From the NCBI GenBank assembly GCA_034506455.1, contig JAPDPN010000129.1, positions 1 through 7,579 on the forward strand: 7,579 bases of DNA. Reading direction: 5' to 3'. Numbering within the stretch: the first letter of the stretch is position 1; each line of letters begins with the position of its first letter. The notes under the pieces were generated by a model. The model worked only from the letters and a program-made list of their open reading frames with translations. It ran no database searches and was not told the DNA's origin. Positions 1 to 5,167 of this stretch are shown in pieces. Source of the stretch: Fontimicrobium_A sp034506455 (GTDB lineage Bacteria > Zhuqueibacterota > Zhuqueibacteria > Residuimicrobiales > Krinioviventaceae). Position numbers and translations under genes: made by a program.

Positions 1-29
1 ACGGTCCCTACAACTCGTCCGATTTCCAT
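1..29 (-). CDS. Start of a gene, possibly EutN/CcmL-type microcompartment vertex protein (partial)
   Basis: Only the first nine codons plus two bases lie in the window; they read MEIGRVVGT and then probably V (GTn). EutN/CcmL/PduN pentamer proteins, which cap the vertices of bacterial microcompartments, typically begin with Met, a few mostly hydrophobic residues, then Arg/Lys-Val-x-Gly-x-Val-Val, and this start fits that pattern. The ATG (27-29) is preceded by AAAGGA with a five-base spacer, a good ribosome binding site, and a promoter-like pair lies at 97-125. A real gene start is therefore reasonably supported. The family name rests on ten residues and is an inference; many unrelated proteins could begin this way. 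Nothing else in the window belongs to a microcompartment. Confidence 0.35.
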
Positions 30-34
30 GCTTT

Positions 35-40
35 TCCTTT
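35..40 (-). promoter_or_regulatory. Ribosome binding site of the left-edge gene
   Basis: AAAGGA on the minus strand, followed by the spacer AAAGC and then ATG. It is the main support for reading a gene start at position 29. Confidence 0.4.
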
Positions 41-48
41 AGCGGTTT

Positions 49-63
49 GGGGATGCCTTCCCC
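49..63 (-). repeat. Small hairpin in the leader of the left-edge gene
   Basis: A perfect 5-base inverted repeat (GGGGA and TCCCC) with a 5-base loop lies about 20 bases before the putative ATG at 29. If the promoter at 97-125 is real, the hairpin sits in the 5' untranslated leader, between the transcription start and the ribosome binding site. It is too short to call a terminator and has no T-run; any regulatory role is speculation. Confidence 0.2.
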
Positions 64-96
64 TGTACGCGAGATAAAAAACGATTAAGCCTTCGA

Positions 97-125
97 AATA
101 TACCCCAACAGGCCTAAAGATACAA
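97..125 (-). promoter_or_regulatory. Putative sigma70-type promoter for the left-edge gene
   Basis: On the minus strand TTGTAT (120-125) is followed after 17 bases by TATATT (97-102). The -10 box matches the consensus at five of six positions, the -35 box at three of six, and the spacing is ideal. It sits in the 194-base gap between the end of the GT9 gene and the ATG at 29, so the left-edge gene may start its own transcript. Judged by eye only. Confidence 0.3.
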
Positions 126-223
126 GCGATTTTTGCAAAACGGTGCAGCGGTCGGCAAAGATCCCTCATGATTTTTCTGAAAAGTGCTGACGGCGAACGA
201 AGGCAGTTTTATAGGTTCAGCAT

Positions 224-1270
224 TCAAACGCCGGACCGGCTCTTTTTTTCGCCCAACGAGAGTAGGGTTTCAATGACTTTTTGTACTGAAATGGAAACCG
301 GTCCTGAATAACGATCTTTGAGGCCGTCCTCCAATACAATGACATGCTTTCCGATCGGTGCCCAGCGGCCCGGGTGAATGGGCCGCCGCGATGCATAGAG
401 CCCCACTGCACACTTGCCCAATGCGGCGGCAAGGTGTAAAGGGCCGGTGCTGCATGCCAGGAGGGCATCGGCGGCGGCGATGAATCCCATTAAACCCGCC
501 AAATCGAGTTTTCCGGTCATATCCGTAACATGAGAAAACGGCGCGACCAGAGACGGCCTTACGGATCTTCCTTCTTCTTCGCTGCCGGTGAGAAAAAGGC
601 GAAATTGGTCCTGCGGCAGCGCGGCGATCAGTTGCGCCCAGTTTTCTATACCCCATTCCTTTGCGCTGCCTCTGGAGGCGGGATGCAGGATCAGATTGAG
701 CCGCCTGCCGTCCATCATTCGTCGGTACTCCGGCGGCGCCTCCACCTCCAGATCGTACAAATCGGCGATTTGCGGCAGGGAAAGGTCGGCGGAAATACCG
801 AAGGGCTGCAGTAAACGAAAATTGAGCTGCGCCTCATGCTGATCCGAGTTTCGTCGGGAAAAGTGAACGAGCTTGTTGCAGGTCAGCCAGTGAAACCAGC
901 GGTGGCTGGTGCCGATGCGGAGCGGGATTCCGGCCTGCTTGGCCGCTGCGGCAATTTCTTTTCGCGGAAAAACATGTATGACGGCGTCAAAACGGCCTTC
1001 GGCCAACAGCGCAGCCTGCTGTTCGCGGGAAAGGGTTTGGAGCGCCTCCCAATCCCAAAACTCATCAACCGAGCGACAAGCGCGAATCAAGGCTTCAGTA
1101 TAACGCTTGCCGAGAAAGGCGATCCAGCAATCGGGAAAGCGTCGTTTGAGTGCTCCGGCAAGGGGAAGCGTCAAAACCACATCGCCGATGCCGTCGCTGC
1201 GGCTGATCAGAAAGCGTTTCGGTTGCTTTATTGTTTTGTATTTTTCAATTCTTTTAACCGACATGTACAT
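224..1270 (-). CDS. Glycosyltransferase family 9 (ADP-heptose:LPS heptosyltransferase-like)
   Basis: A 348-residue GT9 protein of usual length. These cytosolic GT-B enzymes transfer heptose from ADP-heptose to lipopolysaccharide core or related envelope glycans. Residues 23-36 carry the family's N-terminal motif (SRSDGIGDVVLTLP). The second Rossmann domain begins near 190 with LHPASRGSAKEW (195-206), the phosphate-binding region, and contains the nucleotide-sugar signature CSTGPLHLAAALG (273-285). The protein has no signal peptide or membrane segment. The start could be Met1 or Met3; neither has a Shine-Dalgarno site. The first twenty residues form a short basic extension before the usual start of the fold. 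It is preceded by the terminator of the LemA operon, so it probably has its own promoter in 1271-1466. The exact acceptor cannot be told, and no other LPS gene is adjacent. Confidence 0.92.
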   Translation of the reverse strand: MYMSVKRIEKYKTIKQPKRFLISRSDGIGDVVLTLPLAGALKRRFPDCWIAFLGKRYTEALIRACRSVDEFWDWEALQTLSREQQAALLAEGRFDAVIHVFPRKEIAAAAKQAGIPLRIGTSHRWFHWLTCNKLVHFSRRNSDQHEAQLNFRLLQPFGISADLSLPQIADLYDLEVEAPPEYRRMMDGRRLNLILHPASRGSAKEWGIENWAQLIAALPQDQFRLFLTGSEEEGRSVRPSLVAPFSHVTDMTGKLDLAGLMGFIAAADALLACSTGPLHLAAALGKCAVGLYASRRPIHPGRWAPIGKHVIVLEDGLKDRYSGPVSISVQKVIETLLSLGEKKSRSGV

Positions 1271-1466
1271 CAGAGGATAGCTATTTTAGTGAAAATTACA
1301 AAGCAGAAAATGGATTATTGAATCCGATCCAGTCTTTTTGTTCGTCCATAACCTTTGTTACGAGAAAAGGTTAGGCCACCTGATCAATCGTCCTTTTGAT
1401 GGTTCCGAGCATAGAGACAGCCGAGCTGGGCGCAGATGAGCGAATGGCGAATCTTGTTGCAATGCA
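1271..1466. other. Intergenic region between the LemA operon terminator and the GT9 gene
   Basis: No convincing gene is present. Two small perfect inverted repeats lie in it: GGATT/AATCC with a 4-base loop (1312-1325) and AACCTTT/AAAGGTT with a 9-base spacer (1350-1372). Since an upstream terminator closes the LemA operon, the GT9 promoter is expected here. A -10-like TAAAAT occurs about 15-20 bases before the GT9 ATG on the minus strand, but I see no matching -35 box. The inverted repeats could be operator half-sites, or chance. Confidence 0.4.
1350..1372. repeat. Inverted repeat AACCTTT-N9-AAAGGTT upstream of the GT9 gene
   Basis: Perfect 7-base arms (1350-1356 and 1366-1372) about 80 bases upstream of the GT9 start. 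The arms are AT-rich and there is no T-run on either side, so it does not look like a terminator. A dyad of this size could bind a dimeric regulator. Chance occurrence is also possible in a stretch of this length. Confidence 0.3.
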
Positions 1467-1509
1467 GAAAAAGAAAAGCCGTCCCGGCGATGAGTCTTGC
1501 CGAGACGGC
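1467..1509 (-). terminator. Rho-independent terminator of the TPM-nucleotidyltransferase-lemA operon
   Basis: On the minus strand, 19 bases after the lemA stop codon, an 11-base-pair GC-rich stem (arms 1499-1509 and 1478-1488) encloses a 10-base loop. It contains a single G-U wobble and is followed at once by TTTTCTTTTT (1468-1477). This is a textbook intrinsic terminator and marks the end of the leftward operon before the GT9 gene. Confidence 0.9.
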
Positions 1510-1528
1510 ATACGGGTCGGTTAGGTGA

Positions 1529-2155
1529 TTACTTGCGCGTGCCGAAATCGACGCGCGGGGCCTGCTGGGCCTCCGGCGGCGCTTCAAAGTAGGCGCGCTT
1601 TTCGAAATGGAACAGTGCTGCAAGCAGGTTGTTGGGGAAAATGCGGATATGGCGGTTATAGGCCTGCACGGTTTCATTGTAACGCCGCCGTTCGACGGCG
1701 ATGCGGTTTTCGGTGCCCGCCAGTTCGTCCTGAAGTCGAATAAAGCTCTCGTTGGCCTTGAGTTCGGGATAGCGCTCGACCACCACCATCAAGCGACTGA
1801 GGGCAGAGGAAACCTGATTTTGCGCCTGCATGTACTGCTCGAGCAGTTGGGGATTGGCGGCCAATTGTTCCGCATTGAGCTGCACTTTGGTGGCGTTGGC
1901 GCGCGCCTGAATCACGGCTTCCAACGTTTCACGCTCAAAATTGGCGTACCCTTTTACGGTCTCCACCAAATTGGGGATCAAGTCCATGCGGCGCTGCAGA
2001 ACGTTCTGAACCTGTGCCCACGCTTCATTGACCTGCTCATCCAAGACGACGAACGAGTTGTACGCCCGCTTGCCGATACTGTAAGCGGCAAAGAGCGCGA
2101 TAACGAGAACAACAAGGGTGACGATGCACCCCATGCCTAATTTGCTGCGCGGCAT
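1529..2155 (-). CDS. lemA: LemA family membrane-anchored protein
   Basis: A 208-residue LemA protein, full length for the family. One hydrophobic segment (about residues 9-27) anchors the N-terminus in the inner membrane; the rest is a helical, coiled-coil-like domain outside it. Family hallmarks are all present: YNSFVVLDEQV (32-42), the block RRMDLIPNLVE (55-65), ERYPELKANESF (127-138), GTENRI (147-152), then YN at 159-160 and 166-167, followed by a phenylalanine-rich C-terminal segment. The cellular role of LemA is poorly defined; envelope stress or protein quality-control roles are suggested for some members. A perfect AAGGAGG with a 5-base spacer decides the start. This site overlaps the stop codon of the upstream nucleotidyltransferase gene, so translation is probably coupled. 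It is the last gene of the operon, ahead of the terminator. Confidence 0.96.
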   Translation of the reverse strand: MPRSKLGMGCIVTLVVLVIALFAAYSIGKRAYNSFVVLDEQVNEAWAQVQNVLQRRMDLIPNLVETVKGYANFERETLEAVIQARANATKVQLNAEQLAANPQLLEQYMQAQNQVSSALSRLMVVVERYPELKANESFIRLQDELAGTENRIAVERRRYNETVQAYNRHIRIFPNNLLAALFHFEKRAYFEAPPEAQQAPRVDFGTRK

Positions 2156-2160
2156 TGCGG

Positions 2161-2167
2161 CCTCCTT
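2161..2167 (-). promoter_or_regulatory. Strong ribosome binding site of lemA, overlapping the upstream stop codon
   Basis: AAGGAGG on the minus strand, five bases before the lemA ATG. Its first two bases are the last two of the TAA stop codon of the nucleotidyltransferase gene, which implies translational coupling between the two genes. Confidence 0.85.
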
Positions 2168-2903
2168 ATTCTAACGTTTTCCATTGATCGACAAATTCGG
2201 CCAGATAGTTGATCTGAGCAATCAGATCTTTGGCCAGTGCATGAATCTCTGAAAAAGTGAATTTTCTGCTTTTGCTGCGCAATTGCAGCAGCCGGTCAAA
2301 GACTCCTTCATCCAGTTGATAAAGTTCCGCGGTTTCCTGAAAAACGGCTTTGCTTTCTTTGGGCGGCTCCTGATCGTTCAAAGCCAAAAGAACGCGAAAG
2401 AGCGACAAAAAAGTCGGCACCGTCATGGCTAAAAAGATTTCCATGTTTCGGGCGTCATCCCAGGCCGTGAGGACGCCGTTGCGCAGATGCAGCAGTTTGC
2501 TCTTGACCTGTTCTTCGCATTTGAGGCGCAGTGCATCCTTTTCGATGTTTAGATCAGGGATGAAATCTTGGCCGTACAGGTGACGATGCGCCAACTTTAT
2601 GTTCAGAAATTCGATCGGGAAGCTGTCGAGCGAAGATTCGATATAATCGCGCGTAAGAAAAAGCGGGACCGCCACACCCCGTTTAGCCCATTTTTTGACC
2701 AGCGGCGCGGCCTGTTCGAACCTTTCCATAGCTTCTTCGGTCAGAACCACCAGGAAATTGATGTCCGATCGCTCGGCGTCATATTCGCCGCTTGCCGCGC
2801 TGCCGAAAAGATATACCGTAACTATGTCGGAGCCGAAAACGCCCGTCAGATCATCAAGAAACGGCTGCAGAATTTCTTCGGGAGAACGAGGTTTTTTTGC
2901 CAT
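2166..2903 (-). CDS. Nucleotidyltransferase-fold protein with helical C-terminal domain
   Basis: A 245-residue soluble protein. Residues 27-54 show the polymerase-beta/MNT-type nucleotidyltransferase core: VTVYLFGSAASGEY with the Gly-Ser pair at 34-35, then SDINFLVVL (46-54). The usual second metal-binding Asp of the D-x-D pair is Asn here (Asp47-Ile-Asn49). Residues 81-111 contain the segment FPIEFLNIKLAHRHLYG, known to me from uncharacterised members of this superfamily. From about 120 to 245 the protein is predominantly helical, resembling the HEPN-like or substrate-binding partner domains of such enzymes. Substrate unknown; possible roles are transfer of a nucleotide to a small molecule or protein, or regulation if inactive. 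It is the middle gene of the operon, 27 bases after the TPM gene and 10 before lemA. AGAGG six bases before the ATG sets the start. Confidence 0.85.
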   Translation of the reverse strand: MAKKPRSPEEILQPFLDDLTGVFGSDIVTVYLFGSAASGEYDAERSDINFLVVLTEEAMERFEQAAPLVKKWAKRGVAVPLFLTRDYIESSLDSFPIEFLNIKLAHRHLYGQDFIPDLNIEKDALRLKCEEQVKSKLLHLRNGVLTAWDDARNMEIFLAMTVPTFLSLFRVLLALNDQEPPKESKAVFQETAELYQLDEGVFDRLLQLRSKSRKFTFSEIHALAKDLIAQINYLAEFVDQWKTLE

Positions 2904-2909
2904 AAACTG

Positions 2910-2914
2910 CCTCT
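2910..2914 (-). promoter_or_regulatory. Ribosome binding site of the nucleotidyltransferase gene
   Basis: AGAGG on the minus strand with a 6-base spacer to the ATG at 2903. It lies within the 27-base gap after the TPM gene stop. Confidence 0.6.
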
Positions 2915-2930
2915 ATCAAAAGATTTCGTC

Positions 2931-3710
2931 CTAATAGCCGCCTCCGGCGCCGCCGCCGCCGCTGAGTCCGCCGCCGAAACCGCCGAAGCCGCCTCCGAAT
3001 CCGCCGCCTTTGCCGAAGCCGCCACCAAATCCGCCGTGCGGTCCGAAAATAAACGGGCCGCCGAAGGGAAAGTCGTCGCGATGCCGGGGACCTCTTTTTT
3101 TCCGGCTTCTCGAACTAAGAAAGATGAAAAACAGGAGGACCAGAATGAACCAAAACGGCGGAAGGTCGTCGTTAACCAGCCGAGTGGAAGGTTCCGGCTG
3201 GACGTCGTCGCCCAAATCAATTTGGTATTCGGCAGCGACATAGGCGGCAATCCGATTAACCGCCGCATAGAAAGCGCCGCCATAGTCACCCTGCGCCAAT
3301 CTCGGCCGCATTTCCTGCCGAAAAATGTCGCCGACGCGCGCATCATTCAAAAAGCCTTCTACCCCGTAACCGGTTTCAATCCACACTTTTCGTTGATCGA
3401 CGACGTTGAAAATCAGCACGCCGCGATTTTCGCCCTTACTGCCGATGCCCCATTTTTCATAGACGCGGTTGGCGGCTTCTCGATAATCTTGATCGCCGAT
3501 CGTCGGAAACGTGGCGACGACAATCGCCACACGCGCTTTGTTCCACACACGAATGCACAGCTCTTCGATGCGTTGCTCATCGGCAGGCGGAATGACGTCC
3601 GCAAAATCGTTGACGGCTCCTTTTGGACTCGGGATTTTCCATTCCGCCGCAGCGAGGACGCCGACAAAAACCAATACGAAGGAAATTTTTCGCACGCTTT
3701 TCACGCGCAT
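2931..3710 (-). CDS. TPM-domain (YgcG-like) secreted membrane-anchored protein with glycine-rich tail
   Basis: A 259-residue protein from the chosen start. Order: basic N-terminus and signal peptide (1-22, likely cut after LAA or LAAA); TPM domain (about 32-165), with GAVNDFADVIP at the start, ATFPTIGDQDYREAANRVYEKWGIG-type core (66-90), GVLIFNV (97-103), ETGYGVEGFL (112-121) and a GDY segment (141-143); one membrane helix (about 185-199); a basic stretch SRSRKKRG; and a 34-residue tail (226-259) made mostly of Gly and Phe, ending in Tyr. This is the usual plan of YgcG-like proteins: an extracytoplasmic TPM domain and a Gly-rich end. TPM proteins are linked to phosphatase-like or membrane-protein quality-control roles, and this one's exact role is unknown. 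The frame stays open back to 3824, but the upstream Mets lack a ribosome binding site and would bury the signal peptide. GAGGA lies 10 bases before the ATG at 3710. First gene of the operon with lemA. Confidence 0.93.
   Translation of the reverse strand: MRVKSVRKISFVLVFVGVLAAAEWKIPSPKGAVNDFADVIPPADEQRIEELCIRVWNKARVAIVVATFPTIGDQDYREAANRVYEKWGIGSKGENRGVLIFNVVDQRKVWIETGYGVEGFLNDARVGDIFRQEMRPRLAQGDYGGAFYAAVNRIAAYVAAEYQIDLGDDVQPEPSTRLVNDDLPPFWFILVLLFFIFLSSRSRKKRGPRHRDDFPFGGPFIFGPHGGFGGGFGKGGGFGGGFGGFGGGLSGGGGAGGGY
2934..3033 (-). repeat. GGN-rich simple repeat encoding the glycine-rich tail
   Basis: The last 34 codons of the TPM gene are dominated by glycine codons, arranged as irregular Gly-Gly-Phe-Gly-Gly units. 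On the plus strand the stretch appears as CCGCCG-type repeats. This kind of repeat can change length by slippage, so tail length may vary between strains. The opposite strand is open and would encode an Ala/Glu-rich product, which is an artefact of the repeat. Confidence 0.7.
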
Positions 3711-3720
3711 GATACACAGT

Positions 3721-3725
3721 TCCTC
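3721..3725 (-). promoter_or_regulatory. Ribosome binding site deciding the TPM gene start
   Basis: GAGGA on the minus strand, 10 bases before the ATG at 3710. The in-frame upstream Mets at 3776 and 3824 have no such site, so this supports the shorter protein with a clean signal peptide. Confidence 0.6.
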
Positions 3726-3737
3726 AAGAATTATTCG

Positions 3738-3766
3738 AAAATACGTTTTATCTGCCGCAAAGGCAA
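3738..3766 (-). promoter_or_regulatory. Putative promoter of the TPM-nucleotidyltransferase-lemA operon
   Basis: TTGCCT (3761-3766) and TATTTT (3738-3743) on the minus strand with a 17-base spacer, each matching the sigma70 consensus at four of six positions. The transcription start would fall close to the ribosome binding site, giving a leader of about 20-25 bases. It is a weak match, and another promoter further up cannot be excluded. Confidence 0.25.
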
Positions 3767-3930
3767 GCTTTTTCATCGATGAAAAGAGATCAGAAGGAAT
3801 CTCAAAGCTACCACCTGGCAGCATTCGCGGCCTGTACTCTGCGGCACTAAAGCTCCGAGATCTTTTCTGAACTTTGGGTAAAGAGGCTTTTTTGTGGTCT
3901 TTTAAAGAGTCTTAATGAGTAAAAAGTCTC

Positions 3931-3981
3931 GAAAGAAGCTGATTGACTAATCGCGTATATTTTTTTTCAGCAGCTTTTTTT
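3931..3981. repeat. Imperfect 11-base inverted repeat with T-run in divergent region
   Basis: Arms GAAAGAAGCTG (3931-3941) and CAGCTTTTTTT (3971-3981) can pair over 11 positions, two of them G-U as RNA, around a 29-base loop containing TTGACT and a run of T. The right arm is itself a T-run, so it superficially resembles a terminator on the plus strand. No rightward gene precedes it, however. It may be a control element or chance pairing in AT-rich DNA. Confidence 0.25.
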
Positions 3982-4030
3982 CAAAGAATAACCAGCCGAA
4001 CCGATGTTTTGTAGAAGGATTTGATTGCTT

Positions 4031-4058
4031 CTGTCAATAATTGTTTTAACTTTATAAT
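4031..4058 (+). promoter_or_regulatory. Sigma70-type promoter of the GNAT-DUF2809 unit
   Basis: A perfect -10 box TATAAT (4053-4058) is preceded after 16 bases by CTGTCA (4031-4036, four of six matches to TTGACA). Transcription would start near 4065, giving a leader of only about 20 bases before the GNAT ATG at 4085. The site is well placed and is the best promoter match seen in the window. Confidence 0.5.
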
Positions 4059-4084
4059 CAATGGTGATTTTTTAAATCGGGCGC

Positions 4085-4633
4085 ATGACGATGGACGCAC
4101 AAATTTATCCGGCAACGATTAAAGAGAGCGACGCGGTAGCAGCGGTCATCGGTGCGTCTTTTCGTCAATTCGCCGAAAAATACCCCGAGCATACGCGACA
4201 TTCTTCTGTCTATCCGCTCCTGCCGTCGCCGGAATGGGTGCGCAAAACGATGACCCGCGGCGCCGAATATTTTCTCCTGCGTCAAGAAGAGAGACCAATC
4301 GGCTGCGCGGCACTGATCAAGATCAACGCAGAGATTTTGTTTATGGACCGTCTGTCCGTTCTGCCGGAATTCCGTCGCGAAGGGTACGGAAAATACCTCG
4401 TCCATCATTGTTTGCAGACGGCGCAAAAGCGCGGAGCCAAGCGCGTTGAAACAGGCGTACCGGCCGATCTGACGGAGTTGGTAGAGTGGTATCGTTCGCT
4501 GGGTTTCCGCTTTAAACAGTTGGCCCGATTTAACGAATTACCCTTTACCGTGGCTTTTCTCTATTTTAATCTCAAGGAACTCGAGGCTTCTATCGCAGAA
4601 GAAGAAAATCAACTGTCGGCCGGTTACGAATAG
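4085..4633 (+). CDS. GNAT family N-acetyltransferase
   Basis: A 182-residue single-domain GNAT protein, expected to transfer an acetyl group from acetyl-CoA to an amine of an unknown substrate in the cytosol. The core motif A is plain: the strand LFMDRLSVLPEFR (85-97) followed by the acetyl-CoA pyrophosphate-binding loop RREGYG (97-102, the R/Q-x-x-G-x-G/A signature), and then a helix. Motif B includes WYRSLGF (135-141), typical of the end of the fold. The last 25 residues are a charged tail. The start may be Met1 or Met3; no Shine-Dalgarno site precedes either, and the leader from the promoter at 4031-4058 is very short. It is followed in the same frame, after its TAG, by the DUF2809 gene and is probably co-transcribed with it. 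Confidence 0.9.
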   Translation: MTMDAQIYPATIKESDAVAAVIGASFRQFAEKYPEHTRHSSVYPLLPSPEWVRKTMTRGAEYFLLRQEERPIGCAALIKINAEILFMDRLSVLPEFRREGYGKYLVHHCLQTAQKRGAKRVETGVPADLTELVEWYRSLGFRFKQLARFNELPFTVAFLYFNLKELEASIAEEENQLSAGYE

Positions 4634-4663
4634 GCTGCGGACGCTTTCACTTTGCGGCGCTTC

Positions 4664-5167
4664 ATGTTTAACAGACCCTTTCCCTTGCCACGAAAAATCC
4701 TGACGGCAGTCATCCTGATCTTGGTTCCGATCGGCTTTGCGACCAAATACCCGGCTCTTCCTTACGCCGACTGGCTCCGTTCCAGCGCCGGCGATGTCCT
4801 TTATCCGATGTTTTGGTACTTTGTCCTGCTCTGGATTTTTCCAAGGCTCAAACCGCTGTCGGCTGCAGCAGCGGTGTTTGCCTTTTCTGCGGCGGTCGAA
4901 ATGACCCAGATATATGATTGGCCTGTGCTCGTTTTCCTGCGTCGATCTTTTCTCGGCAGAACGTTGGTCGGTACAAGCTTTTCGTGGGACGATATGGGCT
5001 ATTATTTCATCGGTTGCTTGGCGGGGGTTGCTCTTCACACCGGCCTATACTTTTTTGTGCTTCCATCGGCCGCGGGCAAACCAGAGAGCCATGATGGCGC
5101 CTTTGAGTCCGGTGGTGATGGAAATGGCCCACCAGATGCCGACGCTGCCGAGACCGAAGGTATCTGA
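4664..5167 (+). CDS. DUF2809 family small integral membrane protein
   Basis: From the ATG at 4664 this is 167 residues; a TTG at 4652 would add four. Neither has a clear ribosome binding site, so translation may depend on the GNAT gene just upstream. About four hydrophobic segments (near 12-25, 46-59, 66-78 and 112-132) make an inner-membrane protein. Features I associate with DUF2809 are GFATKYP (24-30), an FPRL segment (59-62), the E-x-x-Q motif in AVEMTQIY, and the block FLGRTLVGTSFSWDD-MGYYFIGC (96-118), the family's most conserved part. Function unknown. The family normally ends shortly after that block. Here the frame continues for 40 more residues of Gly/Ser/Glu/Asp-rich sequence, entirely opposite the 3' end of the MATE gene, so this tail is probably a read-on without function. 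Confidence 0.85.
   Translation: MFNRPFPLPRKILTAVILILVPIGFATKYPALPYADWLRSSAGDVLYPMFWYFVLLWIFPRLKPLSAAAAVFAFSAAVEMTQIYDWPVLVFLRRSFLGRTLVGTSFSWDDMGYYFIGCLAGVALHTGLYFFVLPSAAGKPESHDGAFESGGDGNGPPDADAAETEGI
5045..5167. other. Convergent antisense overlap of the DUF2809 and MATE genes
   Basis: The last 40 codons and stop of the DUF2809 gene lie on the strand opposite the last 40 codons and stop of the MATE gene. The two frames are codon-aligned: the MATE stop TAG (5047-5045) faces the DUF2809 Leu codon CTA. The MATE C-terminus here is conserved-looking transmembrane sequence, so it most likely sets the base composition. There is no room for an intergenic terminator, so the two convergent transcripts probably overlap. 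Confidence 0.8.

Larger units (their letters stand above)
3711..4084. other. Divergent intergenic region between the TPM operon and the GNAT gene
   Basis: This 374-base region holds promoters in both directions and no convincing gene. The TPM reading frame is open to 3824 but has no usable start beyond 3710. A leftward promoter-like pair is at 3738-3766 and a better rightward one at 4031-4058. A long imperfect inverted repeat (3931-3981) lies between them. The stretch around 3870-4020 is clearly AT-richer than the flanking genes, as expected for a control region. Confidence 0.6.

Noticed and set aside
8..169. A 53-codon minus-strand open frame overlapping the left-edge gene start
   Set aside because: No ribosome binding site and no recognisable motif. 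It overlaps the better-supported start at 29 in another frame; probably chance.
185..222. Inverted repeat TGCTGA/TCAGCA after the GT9 stop as a terminator
   Set aside because: Only six base pairs with a 26-base loop, followed by CTTTTC and no real T-run; too weak to call.
230..249. GC-rich palindrome followed by a T-run at the 3' end of the GT9 gene, plus strand
   Set aside because: GCCGGACCGGC leaves almost no loop, lies inside the GT9 coding end, and no plus-strand gene precedes it.
836..1321. A 161-codon plus-strand open frame opposite the GT9 gene
   Set aside because: Antisense to a clear GT9 gene; no motif of its own.
1296..1349. A 17-codon minus-strand open frame just upstream of the GT9 gene, possible leader peptide
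   Set aside because: The only AAAGG is two bases from the ATG, too close to serve as a ribosome binding site, and there is no attenuator-like hairpin after it.
1607..2140. A 177-codon plus-strand open frame opposite lemA
   Set aside because: Complement of a strongly conserved LemA sequence; no independent evidence.
2568..3782. A 404-codon open frame on the plus strand opposite the TPM and nucleotidyltransferase genes
   Set aside because: It is antisense to two genes with recognisable families and ribosome binding sites. Its Ala/Glu-rich middle is just the complement of the glycine-rich tail, and it shows no family motif.
3711..3824. N-terminal extension of the TPM protein to the ATG at 3824
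   Set aside because: It would place 38 unremarkable residues before an obvious signal peptide, and neither upstream Met has a ribosome binding site, while the Met at 3710 has one.
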